Part shown: piece by piece, positions 29,475 through 42,882 of the stretch | Layout of the letters: every line of letters begins with the position of its first letter | Position numbering within the stretch: position 1 is the first letter of the stretch | Assembly: GCA_036365515.1 (NCBI GenBank) | Contig: CM070873.1 | Span: forward strand, 69,934,529-69,998,528 | DNA length: 64,000 nt | Direction of reading: 5' to 3' | From: Torymus aiolomorphi | Lineage: Eukaryota; Arthropoda; Insecta; Hymenoptera; Torymidae | The notes under the pieces: generated by a model | Databases searched by the model: none | The model's input: only the letters and a program-made list of their open reading frames with translations | What the model was told of the DNA's origin: nothing | Program-made: the position numbers and the translations under genes

Positions 29475-32400
29475 CTGTGCAGGTAGAAAATAGATTAGTA
29501 CTCGGTATTAACACAATAGTAAATAGATTTTTAGTAAATAAATGTATATTATGATTTTTTTAATTAAAAGGCATTCATTTCGGGTTAGAAAGAAACGTTT
29601 TTATACGTTCAAAGAGTCAATAAACTTAATGAACGCTAAACCTCGCAATCAATGTTCCCCACGATTATTTAATCAGTGTCGCATGAGAATTACAGGCTCG
29701 TAAAAAAAGAGCCGATGACATAAAAATTTTTCGAAAATTCGTATAAATACAGGAGCGCGTAGCCCCGTATGCGCGCTCATTTTTCCATGCATTCCAAGCG
29801 CACAAAAAGCCAATCTTTCTCTCTCTCTCTCTCAAAAGAGTCTCTCTCGCGCTTTACGACTGCTATCGATTTAATTATAGAATACCACTATTTTTATGCG
29901 ATAAAACAAAACGGGTAATACCGGCGCGGTGTCGATAAAAATAAGCGACTTTTCGACATAAGGAAAGCCATTAAATTCGCGTACGCGCATAAAATCCGGC
30001 CGCGCGCACGGGGCTGACCGGCAATCGTAAAATTCGACTACAAAGTCGAGAAAAATTAGAAGCCGATAAAGATAAAGCCGCGCGCAGAGGGAGAGAGAAT
30101 GAAAGAGTTAACGAGCCCTGAATAGGGGAGCACACGCGCGACGTTATCGGCTGCGAGTCCACGAACTGACTGGAGATTTTAAGGTAGCCTTTATCGGGGA
30201 TCCATTTTTATTTTTAATTCTTTATATGGTGAAGACGTTAAAATTAATTCCCTCGAATGATCATTTTTTAACTGACATGTATAATTGAATATACCGCGAT
30301 AAAGTATATTACATGGCTGCAATGTAAGTTATAGATACAGGGATAATTTATACGTCGATGACACTTTTTGAGAAATGACTTTTTCAGACTTGACTTTTAG
30401 GTTAGAATTCGCCCCCTATTTGTTAAAGCTCAATAGATTATTTTATATTTGAAATTATCGTGCAATAAGCCATTACGCGATGAAACCATCATACGCGTGG
30501 GGGGATCGTCACCGCGCAGTGTCTCGCGTTACGCGCGCAGCGTTGGATTACGCGGCGAGTGCAAAGAAAGCAGCGGGGTTTCAGGTACGATCGACTCTCT
30601 TTTCCGAGCTGTGTCACGATTCGCCGTACGTAGCGAAGAAAAATCGTGAAAATTCGAGCGTATTCTAGAATCGTTATAGCCAGTTATGGAATTCGACCGT
30701 GTGCAGGTTTTGACAGATCTATAGTAAAGCTATGTAGTGTATCGTACGTTGAAGTAAAAAAAATTTGAATGGCGTTAGTAAAGTTAGTTTATTATGTGCA
30801 CGTTGGTGATAAATTAATTATTTTTAATGCAAATTTTCATCTATTTTGTACGATCTTAGTTACCCTGCGTCAATAGCAGGTATAGTCAAATGCAACCGCG
30901 AACTTCACGTAACAGCACTTAACAATCCTATAAAACTCGGCTCGAAAACTACTTCACTGGGCTCAAAGAAACTCAACTATGCCGATTAATTGCTCTTTTC
31001 CAAGCTTACATAATCCCCTCTCGTGCAATCCTAACCGTTCAATTCCCTCCTCCGAGTACTCGAAAAGTGTCGCGTATGCATTTTACACAATTTGCGTCAC
31101 TACTACTACTCGTTGTCGGGTTATCGGCAGGTTATCGGCGTGCAATACGAATCTCGCGCGCGAGTGTCGACTTTCCGCGTGCGCGATCACTGCCCGAACG
31201 CGGGAAATCGACGAGTTGCTGTTGTTGGAGAAAAAAAAGAAACAGGGCAAAAGTACGTTCGTTCTCACAAGTTTCGTTTTTAGTGTTTATACGTATAGGT
31301 GGAGAGAGGTTTCGTCGTTGATGATTCAAGGTGGTTTCGTGTTTCTGCGATTGTATATAATCGGGAAGCCGGGCGATAACGGATTTTGATAAGCGGTGAA
31401 TTATATAGGTATATATTAATAACGCTCGCCAGTTCTGTCAAACTTATTTTCCGATTGTTAACAGGTTTTGCGTTATTGATAAAAAGAATTCGGCCAAAGA
31501 GAAGGCCAACAGGTTAATATCGTTGCAACGCGAAGCTTATATACTCCTCAATTGCACATATTTATTTTCACTTGATTCGACAACATTTTAAAAGCTGAAA
31601 TTACAACGTTTTTTCTGTCGTAGGCGCGAGCGTGCGTATTAAATTTGATACTTCTAGGAACCCGGGTAGACGCGAAACTTCACTTTACAAAGTTTTGGAA
31701 TCCAGTTTCACGTTTGATAAGAGAACTCAGGATTTATGAGGCTTGAAAAAACGACTATTAGCATTTTTTAGGATCTTTTTTTCTCGCGATAACGATAATT
31801 AAATCACTCCGACGTGAATCTATTAAACTTTTTGTCAACTTAGCGTCTTTTTTTCTTGTTTGTCGTTCGATACAAAAACCCGACGCATACGTTATCACTC
31901 TCTCCTTATACATAATCACACGGCTGTTTAAAAAGCTATCGCGTCCACGATTATCCTTATCACCCGCCAAGCCTAAAACCACCCTTCCTCATCCAACGCA
32001 CAAATCACACTCCACTTTGTACAGCTTGGGACAGTGAAACGCACCTCGTGCCAGCGGCGAGCAGCAGAATGGCAAGCACACGCGTGAGAATAGCCGTCGT
32101 CGTCATTTTTGCTGCTTAATCGTCGCACCCGGCTGCTGCTGCTGATGAGACTCGACGAGAGGGTATCCCTCATCGTTCGCCGAGCATGATGTGCCTTCTC
32201 TCTCTCACGCGTTCTCTGCCTACCGCTCCATATCCTCCTCGCGACACTCGTGGCACTTATCACACCGATACTCTTCTTTCCTTATTAACCACACACTTAT
32301 CAATATCTAATAAATACTCTCTCTTTTTCTCTTTATCTCCAACTTCACTTATATTCTCAACACCGAACCAACTCCATCATTGCACTGCTACTACGACTAT

Positions 32401-32511
32401 TCCTCTCTTTTTTTCTATCTCTGTTTTCCGCACTCAAGAATTCCAGAATCCAGCAATTCCAGAATTTATATACACACTTTTATTGCACACGCGGACGAGT
32501 CGACGACGAAA

Positions 32512-32547
32512 AACAACAACAACAACAACAATAACAACAACAACAAA
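32512..32547 (+). repeat. (AAC)n microsatellite
   Basis: About eleven AAC units with one AAT variant. Confidence 0.9.
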
Positions 32548-33624
32548 ACGCACAGACGACACTCTGCTCTCTTCCTTCTTTCTTGATTTCTCTCTCTCTC
32601 TCTCTCCTCTCTCTATGCGAGGATATATACAGTTAATCTCTTTCTCTCTCTTCTCGACTCGAGAGCAGCAGCGTGAGATGGCGGCTGAGGCTGCTGCTGG
32701 CTGGCGCACACCTTTCTCTCTTACTCTCCTAGGGAACGCGGGAACCTGTTTTCCACCCAGCGGAAGAAGAGGCCGCGCGGTGCGAGTGCTGCTTTCGCAT
32801 TATATAGTTTTTCGGCGACTGGTCAACACACACCGTGGCGGGTATAGGACTGCTAGATTATACAGCACAGCTCTAGCCCGTGCTGGCGGCAGCCGCGTTA
32901 TTATACATGCCGCCGCCCTGAGGCCACCGTAGAGGCTGCGAGTTCGTAGCGCCGGCTCGCCTCGACATTACCCCTGCTCATACCCTCACTAGCAGTATAC
33001 AGGCTCTCGTATTCCGCTGGTTCCGTATCACACTGCCTCTCCCTCGGGATGGATGGATGATAAGAGAGGAGCGCCGTCGTGGCTCACCTCCTCAGCTGCG
33101 GATAACGAGCTGACAAGGACGACGATGCATTCCTCGCCGGCGAGTTCAACGCACCGCGAGTCTTAGTTCACTCCACCTCGCCGTTCACCAGCAATGTCAC
33201 ACACTACAGCTACGTGCTCCGAAATGCATCCACATGTATACACTATTTTTTTGGCTCACTATCTTGCTCCGGACCACATATGCATATATATGTACATCAC
33301 ACAACACCGAGACGCGAGGAGACACCGACGCGGCTGCTGCGCTGAACTGAGCAGTCCCTACGTGTATATCTGTCTCTACTATCTTATCTCACTATCTATC
33401 CTTGTCTATACAAGTGAGGCGGACAGATATAGCGCGCAACCGCGAGAGCGTGCGTGGGATCTGCGGGTGTTGTTACATACAACACATAAACGTGCGCGCG
33501 TCGTCCTCGGCCGGCTGGCGACTGACTACTGGAGCGGAGCAGAGGCCCGTGCCCGCCGCGAAACCAGAGGGCGCCAGGGGAGGCCCCTTCGGCCAGCCGA
33601 GTAGGCCCCCATATACACCAAGCT

Positions 33625-33627
<3 letters not shown>

Positions 33628-33716
<89 letters not shown>
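33628..33716 (+). repeat. (GA)n microsatellite, about 89 bp
   Basis: Uninterrupted GA units, 190 bp left of a (CT)n tract at 33906-33962 with which it can pair. Confidence 0.97.
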
Positions 33717-33718
<2 letters not shown>

Positions 33719-33900
33719 CTTCCCACGCCCGACGCCGAGCGCGCTTAGTTCTGCTCTCCGAGTTGTGTGCTGCTCCCCTCTCTCCCCCCCCCTCGGAGAG
33801 AGAGAGAGCCGGTCTCTCTCTCTCCCCTTTGGCGTTCGTTGGACTCGTTGCCAGCCGCAGCCAGCCTCGGTTTTCGTGTGTACAGCCGCCGAGCGAGATC

Positions 33901-33905
<5 letters not shown>

Positions 33906-33962
<57 letters not shown>
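33906..33962 (+). repeat. (CT)n microsatellite, about 57 bp
   Basis: About 28 CT units, in inverted relation to the (GA)n tract at 33628-33716. Confidence 0.97.
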
Positions 33963-33965
<3 letters not shown>

Positions 33966-34227
33966 GCTTGCTCTTGTGAGCGGGAGAGAGAGAGAGGGAG
34001 CAAGAGCGCTCGATATGCTTTTTGATTCATTCGCAGGTCTCGATGCATAGTGTATATAGGTATACATGGGTGTGTGTGTGTGTGTTGGTGAGTGAGTGGA
34101 TGATGGTGCGCTGCCCGCGCGAGCTGATGCCGCTCTGCAGCCTCTGTAATAGTGTGTGGCGGCGTTCGAGAAATCTCTCTTTGGGGAATCCTTTTTGTAT
34201 AAGCGAGGAGAGACGGACGTTTTTTTT

Positions 34228-34249
34228 GGAGGGGAGGGGGGGGGGGGGC
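34228..34249 (+). repeat. G-run, possible quadruplex
   Basis: A nearly pure G stretch: GG-A-GGGG-A followed by an uninterrupted G run. It could fold as a G-quadruplex on the plus strand; the Notch transcript carries the C-rich strand. Confidence 0.6.
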
Positions 34250-37200
34250 AGAGGATAAGAAGGTGGGTTGCGCTTTTTCGGAGCGGGAAGCGCGGTCGAA
34301 CGGATTTTTGCATTTTTTCGGAGTCGTGGGTGAGATGCCGGAGTAAAAGAATTGATTGAATGATCGATATTTTAAGATATTTGTTATCTATCAAAATTAA
34401 TTTTCCTTTTGTATCGAATAGAATACGAGCAATGTATTTTAGCATATTCAGTTCTTTAATAATACCTACGTTTATTACAATGAAGACAATATTCTAAAAA
34501 ATAGACGCACCCGAATCTACGCATGTCACACACGTATATATCCTGTGATCAAATAAAACGTTCTCTCTCTCTCAACCCTTCCTGCTAATTTGTCAAACAT
34601 TTATGCACCATATACATCCTAAGCGATTCGCAAACGCGCAACCCCTCCGAAACAATATGTCCATCAACCAAAATCAATCCCGACATCCCGACCGATCTCC
34701 AGTATCAACCCCAATCCAACTCCTCTCGTTCCCCTCCAGCCATTGTCATAATCATCCTAGCCACTACCCGAGCAGCATCGCGCCAAATCAAAGAGACACA
34801 CATACAGCCGAAATCTCAAAATCTCGTAATCCCCTTACGACACCCTCGGCGCTATTCGCACGGCCGTCCGCTATACGTACACACATACGTGAACAATGGC
34901 CTCGCGGGCGCTTCCTCCATTTCGTTTTCACTTGTTTGCGCGCGCGCGCGCGCCGCCTTCGGGGGTATAAAAAGGGATTCACCCTTATAATACACGCGTG
35001 CGCGTAGAGTTCTACTGCTACCTAACCCCCCCTGACGCGGTTCTCGGCAGGGCCATTATGTCGGCCGGTCGGCAGTGGAAGATTCGATGCTGATATATTA
35101 TAAGGGCGACGCGTGCGAGAGAGAGAAGAGCGTGTGTTTATTGTTATTACGGTTTTGTCGATATTCGCGGCGATGTGACGCGGCAATTGTTCGGGGTTAG
35201 TGAGGGGTGAAAGAGGTGCATGGAGAGTGTTTGAGGCGAGGTGTAGTCATGCGTGAAAATGTGCGAATTTTCGTGGAGCTATGGTATTTTATTGTTTTGA
35301 ATATATTAATGGTTGCGCATTGAAATTAAAAAGCAGAAAAGTGTGCTAACATTCTTTATAAAATATTATTGTTTCCAACTAACCACTATACTTCTTTCTT
35401 TAACGTGTAATAGCTTTACGCGCGACTACTTTAAGCGAAGTAAAAAAAAAAAAAAAAAAAAATCTGGAGGGGTCAGTTGTGATACAGCCTTTTTTTGTAT
35501 ATATACTCGGGGAATACGTCGTAATAAGCTCGGACGTTTTCATTGTCTAGCGTCCCTCAAATCCCACAGAGCCCGTGAGGTTTTTTTTTGTATCTAAGAG
35601 AAGAAATAGCCTAGGCCTGTGAAAGGAAATTATGAACGCCACGTGAAGGTACTTGTGCTGTAACGTATTGTATGAATAAATCAATAAATCAATAAAAGAT
35701 GAAAACGATTTCGTCAACAGTTTTATGGTAATATCGAACGCAAATAGAGCCATACGGAGTCTAAACGAACTAATCGATTCGTTCTTTTGTCTAGTCCAAA
35801 AAACCAGTCAATCTTCATTTATCTTTACCCTTATATTTCTCGACCACATCAAGACTAATAATCATACAACAGCTAATACAACCCAAATCATCATCATCAT
35901 CATCCTGATCACCACCTACAACCCCATCACACAGCTTCTTATCTCCCTCGAGGAAGCGATTCGGACTATACTAACCATACAGATCGTGCTCTCTCTCTCT
36001 CCCTCCCTCAGCCGATTTTTACCCCATAATTAATCATTGTTCCGGCGACTAATTAATTAGGCACGCGCTCGACGCGACTACGCGGACGAGAGCTATCCCG
36101 GTGCTGCTCTCGTCGGCGTACCAATTAAGACCTCAGAGAGCGGAGTAGTCTAGCTGCTCCTAGCGGACGTGTCGTGCGAACGCTCTCGCGAAGGCCGAGT
36201 AGGCGCGATGTTCTCGCACGCGAATAACCCGCCCGCTGAATGCAACAAGTGGGCAGAAGAAGAAGAAGAGGGAGAGAAGGAGAAGAAGAAGGTTTCCCCT
36301 TCGCGCGCGCCAGTGCTCAGCGCGTCTGCGTGTGTGTAAGAGTGTATAGGCGTATGTATAGAAAAGTGCGTAACTCGAACCGGGAGTTTTTTTTCCACGA
36401 GGTGTGGAAGATTTTGACAATATGTTTTTTCAATAAAGATAGCATAGCGATCATTTAAGGGCGTGGAATCGGTGAATAATTAACTGTAACCATCGATTAT
36501 ATGAGAGAGAGAGAGAGACCATCAATTTTGTATCGCATCGTGCGGGACCACATTATGTCATCGCTACGCGTCGATAGCATCGTGTGTCCGCGAAGGCAAT
36601 TACCGGCTCATTGTCACTTAACTTTCAATTAATTCTAATGTATTCCAACGATTTTCTCTTGCAACATACGCGTACGTACATATACACGTATCATTTCCCT
36701 TTCGTCACCGATCCACCGTTTGAAACCCTCTCAGCAATCAATAACAATATAAAACTAGATACATCCTCTTCGAATAAAAAACGAGTTATTCTTTCGGATT
36801 CTCACGAGAGGAGGATGTATTATAATATATATAGGCAAAAGGAAAAATGATCGCGGGCTCCCGTCGTGTCGCCGGCTCTCGCTGAATATAATCAGCAAAA
36901 GCGGCGGTAGCTACTTACCCCCTCGAGCAGGTATACATACACGTATACAACCACGGCGACGTCAGACATTTCCGGTGCGCGCCGCCGCTGTTTATCTCGC
37001 TGCGGCGATACATACTTTAGATATTAAAAAAGTAAGTGCCGCGCAGCGTCTCCTATACAATTTGTCTTTGTTATTATCTCTCTTTCCATTCGGATTGGTA
37101 ATTAGCGAGATATACACGAGATGTGTATCAAACACGTTCTTTTTAAATTATTTTACTACAATCCTATATTACCATATACAACCACCTGCGGTTCAACAAA

Positions 37201-40200
37201 AGCCTTATCGACTTACATTTACCTCATCGCACCACTGCGCCCGGACCAGTGACTTTCATTATCCTGTGGGGCGAGGAATCTCGAAATATCTCGTGCGCAC
37301 CCGCGCGACCGCAGCGGCTCGCGGCGAGGCGCAAAAAGTGTCATACGATCTCGCCGCGCGCAGGAGAAAAGGAGAGAATCGAGTCCGCTGGTCGTCGTCG
37401 CGAGCCACGAGGGAGATCGCATGGAAGGAATCGGTCGCAACAGCGTCATAACGAGGAGAGACCCGAGGCGAGTGCGAAATGTGCCGCGAGAAGGCTTCAC
37501 GTGCATTGATGATGACGACGGCTGGGATAGTGAAGGGAACAGCTGAGGTGGTGAGAAGGTTTGGTTGTGTGAAGAGGGATGGGAATTGTTGGTTACAGGA
37601 TTTGGTTGAATGCATAGTTGTTTTGGTGCATGGTGTTGATAATGAAATATGAAAATTTCTAGTGATTAGTGAGAATTTAATGATTAAGAATTTTATTAAA
37701 ATATTTTTTGTTCATATACATTCGGTAAAAGGTAAATTTTTATGTAAAATCATCAAACGTATTTATCAACTGTTTGAAAAATTGGGGCGCTGCTTTTCCA
37801 ATTCTTCGAAAAAAAATCATAATTCCGCGAAAGCCCCACCGCGTTAAAAACCAATTAATTAAATGCGAATATAAAACCGCAGAATAACCTATTAATTCCC
37901 ATCAGACAATATTTCATTCACGGCGAACTTTCAAGACTAATCGCCTTAATTCGCATATAACTGCGCGAGCGCGCGGACAGCCTTGTATACTCCGCGCGGC
38001 CACACGTCCGTTTTCACACACACACATACAGGCCCGCCGCGCGAAACAATGCGTACGCAGCCACAGCTCATCAGTCACTGCCGGCGTACGGCAAAGGAGA
38101 AAATCTCTCTTTCTCTCGAAGAAAAGGGTCCCGCGCGAGTAGACTTTTAAAAGTGTAATAAAAGGCGAATTACGCAAGTACAGCGTCGATGGGTGCAATG
38201 CCGCGCCCGTGACTGCGGCTCTCATTCGCGTGTTAGTGTATAGTTGCGGATATATCAAGCGCTGAATGTGCAGCAACGTGGTCGCGGGAAATCTAAATAT
38301 TATTGCCGGGTCGTTAGTAGCGGTATGGGGATAATGAGGCCGTGAGTCGAGTGGTGGTGATTTTTATGAAAGTGGGGTGTAAGTTGGGGAGGGTGGGATA
38401 GTTTGGGGATTTTTTTTTTAATTATAGGTATATATAATGAATGTCTTTATTGTGCGTTATTAGGGGTTTTAGGTGTCGATGGGTGTCGATTGTGGCAGGA
38501 GATTGCCGGTGAGTGTCGAAAATTAAAGTTATGTAACGTGCGTTTCGTGAATCATAATTAATCTATTCAACCTCACGTATAAGTTGCAACATGAGTGAAG
38601 TGTGTCTGCGAGAATGTACATCATGCTTTAAATAATTAGAAGAATTTTAAAGAAAGCTTGTTATATCTGAGATTAATTGCGGCAATTTGACATGTACCGT
38701 ATATCAATTACAAGTTGAGAAAAAAAGTATACGATTTCAAATCGTATCATCATTAGTGTGTCCACCTTTTGAAATTTACTTTTTCGACTGTTGGATCTGT
38801 CAACCTTTAATAGACGTCACTTAGTCCCCATCACTTTTTACAGACACCTTAATCCGTCCAACAAGTCTCCCACCCACAACCGACGACGACGATTCACCAA
38901 TGATCGAGTTCTCACAAAAATTTCACGACACTTCCGTTCCCGCCGCCATTTCGTATCCCCTAAACAGCCGACAATTAAAGCCCGTCAAATACTCTTCTTC
39001 TTCTTCGTCATCATCATCCCACAGAACCATCGCGCATCTGCGCGGGTGCGCTCGCAAAAAAAAAAACCAACGACCGTGCGAATTCGTGTCAGTCGAGCGC
39101 AAATTGCATTATGCGCTTTATACTTTATTTTCACTGCGTACACGCTCGCCTCCTCCACTTTCATTCTCACGTCGATTCATTAGTTCATTCATTCATATAT
39201 ATGCGCACGCAAGCGCGTAAACGTGGAAGCGAGAGCGACGCGACTTTTCCACTATATGGGTTCCAGCATTTTCCCCTGGGAATCGGGACGACGTCGCGGT
39301 TAATTTGGCGCGCGAGCGAGTTGAATTTGGTATGATGAAAGTAGATACGGGCTTGTGAATTTTTTTCTGCTGTGTGGAGTGGTCGGTGGGATGGGGTAAA
39401 CGAGGTGGAAATTAATTTGACGAGGAAGTTGAGAGAAGTGATATGGGAATAAGTAAGATAGTTATGCATTTTTTAGATTTTTTTAAATGCTTCGTCACTT
39501 GTAACACACGATGACAAAGTATCATTGTCAGTAATAAGCCAACATTATCGTTCAATTACACGCTATTTTATCATACGAATCAAACACTACTTTCTTGCAA
39601 TACCTACATATGTTTTCCAATCCACCCAAGCGCATCAAAATCAGTTTCTTTTTAATAATCATCATCTACCATCGATCCCCCATCAAGTACCTAAAACCCC
39701 GTGACATCCATACCACACATCATGAAACCCGACCATTACGCTCTCACTCGTTAAACGCCTACAACCCGCGCGATCGCGGGACCGTGAAAAAAGGCTTCAC
39801 GCCTCGCACACAAACACATGCTCCCTCCGCATGGCTAACTTTTCTCCGCGTTCCAGGCGACGTGTACGCGCGCATTCGCATTCCCACCAACGAGAGCGAA
39901 CGAGCGAGCGCGTAATTGCCTGAATTGGACTGTCTCGATAGCCGTTCGTTCAACTTGATTTCGTGACCCCCTCTAACGAGTTGTTTTGGTCATTTTCCGT
40001 CGTGTTTTAAGTGATGTGTAAATGCGTGTGCGACCCGACGAGCGCCGAGCTCGAGGCTCAATTGCGAGAGAGCGCGTGACACGATGGAGAGAGTTTCGGA
40101 CGAATTTAGGTTGGTACGGTTTATTTGCGTTTGGTTCGTTAGCGGATGGGTGGAAGCAGTGGTATAGTTGGGAGAAGTGATTGGATGGAATGGTCTGGCT

Positions 40201-40687
40201 TCTTTGAATTGAGCAAGTGAGTTGAACTTGGCGACATTTTAGAACTTCTATACACTGAGAGAAATAGATTACTTGAGGCAAAAGGAAATTCCTTTTGGAA
40301 AAATCCTTTGGATGGATGCAAAATGATTATCTTATTGAATCAAACATTTTATTTTGATATCAAAAATCTAAGTTTTCCGTTCGAAATAATTATCCTCTAG
40401 ATTCAAAAAGAAACTTCCTTTCGCGTGTAAATGATTTTAGTGAAAAAAAAAGTAATAATTTCATGTTAATCCCAATTTCCTTTCCAAATGGATCTCTAAT
40501 TAATCTTGCACGAAAATGAAACTTCTTTTTGATGGAAATGATTTCATTTTGCTATAAAAGTATTTTCTTTTTTAAAGTAGCCACATTCAGGTACTTATTG
40601 ATCAAGTTTGGTCCAAAATGATTTTCCTTTTGGCGCAAGAGGAACTGGAAGTAACGTATCTTTCTTTTTTTGCGATTCTCTGTCAGA

Positions 40688-40761
40688 GGCTCGGGTAGTC
40701 ATCTGGCTAAAGCATCGGCTTCCCAATCCGAAGGTCGAGAGTTCGATTCCCGGTGACTGCA
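40688..40761 (+). repeat. tRNA-like segment in the outer TIR element
   Basis: Reads GTAGTCATCTGGCTAAAGC (D-arm, box A-like), an anticodon-arm-like CGGCTTCCCAATCCG, and GAGTTCGATTCCC (box B). Spacing matches a tRNA, but the anticodon stem has a mismatch. A related segment occurs in the next element inward. Confidence 0.6.
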
Positions 40762-41506
40762 CTTCTGAACTAACTTCGTACAACATTTTTTTCTTTGATT
40801 TTTTTCACAAGTTTAACATATTATCAAGTGTACACGCAGGGAAATTCATTGGTGGCAAATGGAATCCTTTTGATCCAAGAGGAAAATAATCTTGATTTGA
40901 TTGCCAAAATTAATTTCTCTTGCCACAAGAGAAAAATCCTTTTCTGCGGAAAATTATTCTTGTATGAAAAGGATTCTTCTTCAAGGAAATAGAAGGTCTA
41001 GCTGATCAATAGGAAAATCCTCTCTAACCAATATCGTTTTGTATGAAGAAGAAACCTCTTGTCCCCCGAGAAAAAAGTTTAAACATATTTTCTACTTAAA
41101 TAAAAAAAAATGTTACTTCTATTAATTTTATTTATTTTAACTTTTATTTTATTATTTATATTTTGTATGTATTTTATTATTTATATTTTGTATGTATTTT
41201 ATTTTATTATTTATATTTTTTATTTTAATAATCAATTAATATTGGTTAACTTCGTGAAAAAATCGAAAAAAAAATGTTTTCGAGGGTAGTTCTGGAAGTG
41301 CAGTGACTGCACTGAAAAAAAAAAGTCTATTTCTGCTCAGGACCCAAGCGAAATCTGCTTTGCTAACCCAAGCAAGCGGCGTAAAGCAACTTCTGCTCAT
41401 CGACCCAAGCAGTTTTTACTTGGCAGTAAAATGAGATATTTGCTTGGCAGAGGGCAGGTAGAAATTAACCTAAGAAACAGAAATAATGGATGTATGTAGC
41501 TCACGT

Positions 41507-42149
41507 CTAGGCGTCAAACGTATCCATAGCGTGGTCTAGGTGTACGAGGTCGCCGATGATGGAGTCAAGGAAGTGCGTTCCGTAGGTTTTTGCGTCTAGA
41601 TGTCGAAACGTACACAATGCTTGGTCCAGGTGTTCAAGGTGGCCAATAATGGAGTCTAGGTGGCGCGCTCCGTAGGTTTTTGTGTCCAGGTGGTGGAACA
41701 TGTCCAAGGCGTGGTCTAGGTGTTCGAGGTCGCCTATAATGGAGTCAAGATGGTGCGCTCCGTAGTTTTTCGCGTCTACGTGTCGAAATGTATACAATGC
41801 GTGGTCCAGGTGTTCGTGGTCGCCGATGATGGAGTCTAGGAAGTGCGCTCCGTAGGTTTCTGTGTCTAGCTGTCGAAATGTACCCAATGCGTTGTCTAGG
41901 TGCTCGGGATCGCCGATGATGGAGTCTAGGTGTGCGCTCCGTAGGTTTTTGAGTCTAGGTGTCGCAACGTACTCAATACGTTGTCTAGGTATTCGGCGTT
42001 GCCGATGATGGAGTCTAGGAAGTGCGCTCCGTAGGTTTCTGCGTCTAGGTGTCGAAATTTACCCAATGCGTAGACTAGGTACTCGGGGTCGCCGACGATG
42101 GAGTCTAGGAAGTGCGCTCCGTAGGTTTTTGCGTCTAAGTGTCAAAACG
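41507..42149 (-). repeat. 90 bp minisatellite, left arm (about 7 units)
   Basis: Units start with CGTAGGTTTTTG-like sequence at 41581, 41671, 41761, 41851, 41940, 42030 and 42120, so the period is 90 bp with one unit of 89. Read on the minus strand, four units stay open as a 30-residue repeat containing TYGA, LDSIIGD and HLDHAL. The 89 bp unit shifts the frame. Open frames are probably a side effect of a 3n unit, but this is not proven. Confidence 0.85.
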
Positions 42150-42640
42150 AACACGTCCCGACACCTAGACTCAAAAATCTACGGAGCGCACGTCCTAGAC
42201 TCCATCATCAGCGACCACGAACTCCTGGACCACGCATTGTATGCGTTCCGATACGTAGACGCGAAAAACTACGGAGCGCACGATCTAGACTCCATTATCG
42301 CGACCTCCAACTCCTAGACCATGCCTTGGACATGTTCCACCACCTGGACACAAAAACCTACGGAGCGTACACCTAGACTCCATCATCGGCGACCCGGAAC
42401 ACCTAGACAACGCATTGGGTACATTTCGACACCTAGACACAGAAACCTACGGAGTGCACTTCCTCGACTCCATCATCGGCGACCTCAAACACCGAGACCA
42501 CGCTTTGGATACGTTACGACACCTAGACACAAAAACCTACGCAGCGCACTACCTAGACTCCATCATCGGCCACCCCGAACACGTAGATCATGCATTGGAT
42601 ACATTCCGACACGTAGACGCGAAAAACTGCGGTGCTGTCA
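42150..42640 (+). repeat. 90 bp minisatellite, right arm in opposite orientation (about 5-6 units)
   Basis: The same units as the left arm appear in reverse complement, with CTACGGAGCGCAC-like words at about 42180, 42270, 42357, 42445 and 42535. The plus strand again reads TYGA, LDSIIGD and DHAL. The switch of orientation is at about 42150, so the two arms could fold into a long imperfect hairpin. Confidence 0.85.
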
Positions 42641-42810
42641 GGTAATATATGCTTTAGTACCGTCCGGTCGGTAACGCTTTGAGAGTTAAGTAGATCGCAC
42701 TGGAGACACAGGCTTAAATTGTTTTTATGCCAAGCAAAAATTGTTTTGGAGGTGTAAAGCAAAATTCACAGTGGCGTCTACGGCTATTTTAGACTTTTCT
42801 TTTTCAGTGT

Positions 42811-42882
42811 GAGAATCAAACCCTCGACCTTTGGATTGGGAAGCCGGTACCTTAACCACACGTCTAACTAAGCTTCTGACGG
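42811..42882 (-). repeat. tRNA-like segment of the middle element, copy 1
   Basis: The minus strand reads GTGTGGTTAAGGTACCGGCTTCCCAATCC and then GAGGGTTTGATTC. It matches the segment at 44866-44944 and is separated from its 3' flank by the inner element inserted at 41310-42809. Confidence 0.55.

Larger units (their letters stand above)
41310..42809. mobile_element. Inner TIR element, 1500 bp, carrying an inverted minisatellite
   Basis: The ends are CACTGAAAAAAAAAAGTCTA and the inverse of CACTGAAAAAGAAAAGTCTA (one mismatch in 20), with TG on both sides (41308-41309, 42810-42811). It sits inside the tRNA-like part of the middle element. Comparison with the intact second copy at 44930-44960 shows the empty site. 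Subterminal words CCAAGCAG and CTGCTTGG recur. The core is the 90 bp repeat array at 41507-42640. No transposase was found. Confidence 0.75.

Noticed and set aside
32186..32932. A 248-codon plus-strand open frame
   Set aside because: Its composition is low-complexity Ser/Thr/Leu/Arg from CT-rich and AAC-repeat DNA. There is no recognisable domain and no flanking gene structure.
40688..40761. A functional tRNA gene
   Set aside because: The anticodon stem has a mismatch and related copies occur inside the TIR elements, so it is a repeat component.
41507..41887. A 126-codon open frame of 30-residue repeats as a gene
   Set aside because: It lies in a minisatellite whose other arm gives the same peptide from the other strand, and the neighbouring 89 bp unit breaks the frame. 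It is kept as a repeat and listed as a finding.
41507..42640. CRISPR-like array
   Set aside because: The 90 bp units are contiguous without unique spacers, reverse orientation half-way and lie in a eukaryotic intron.
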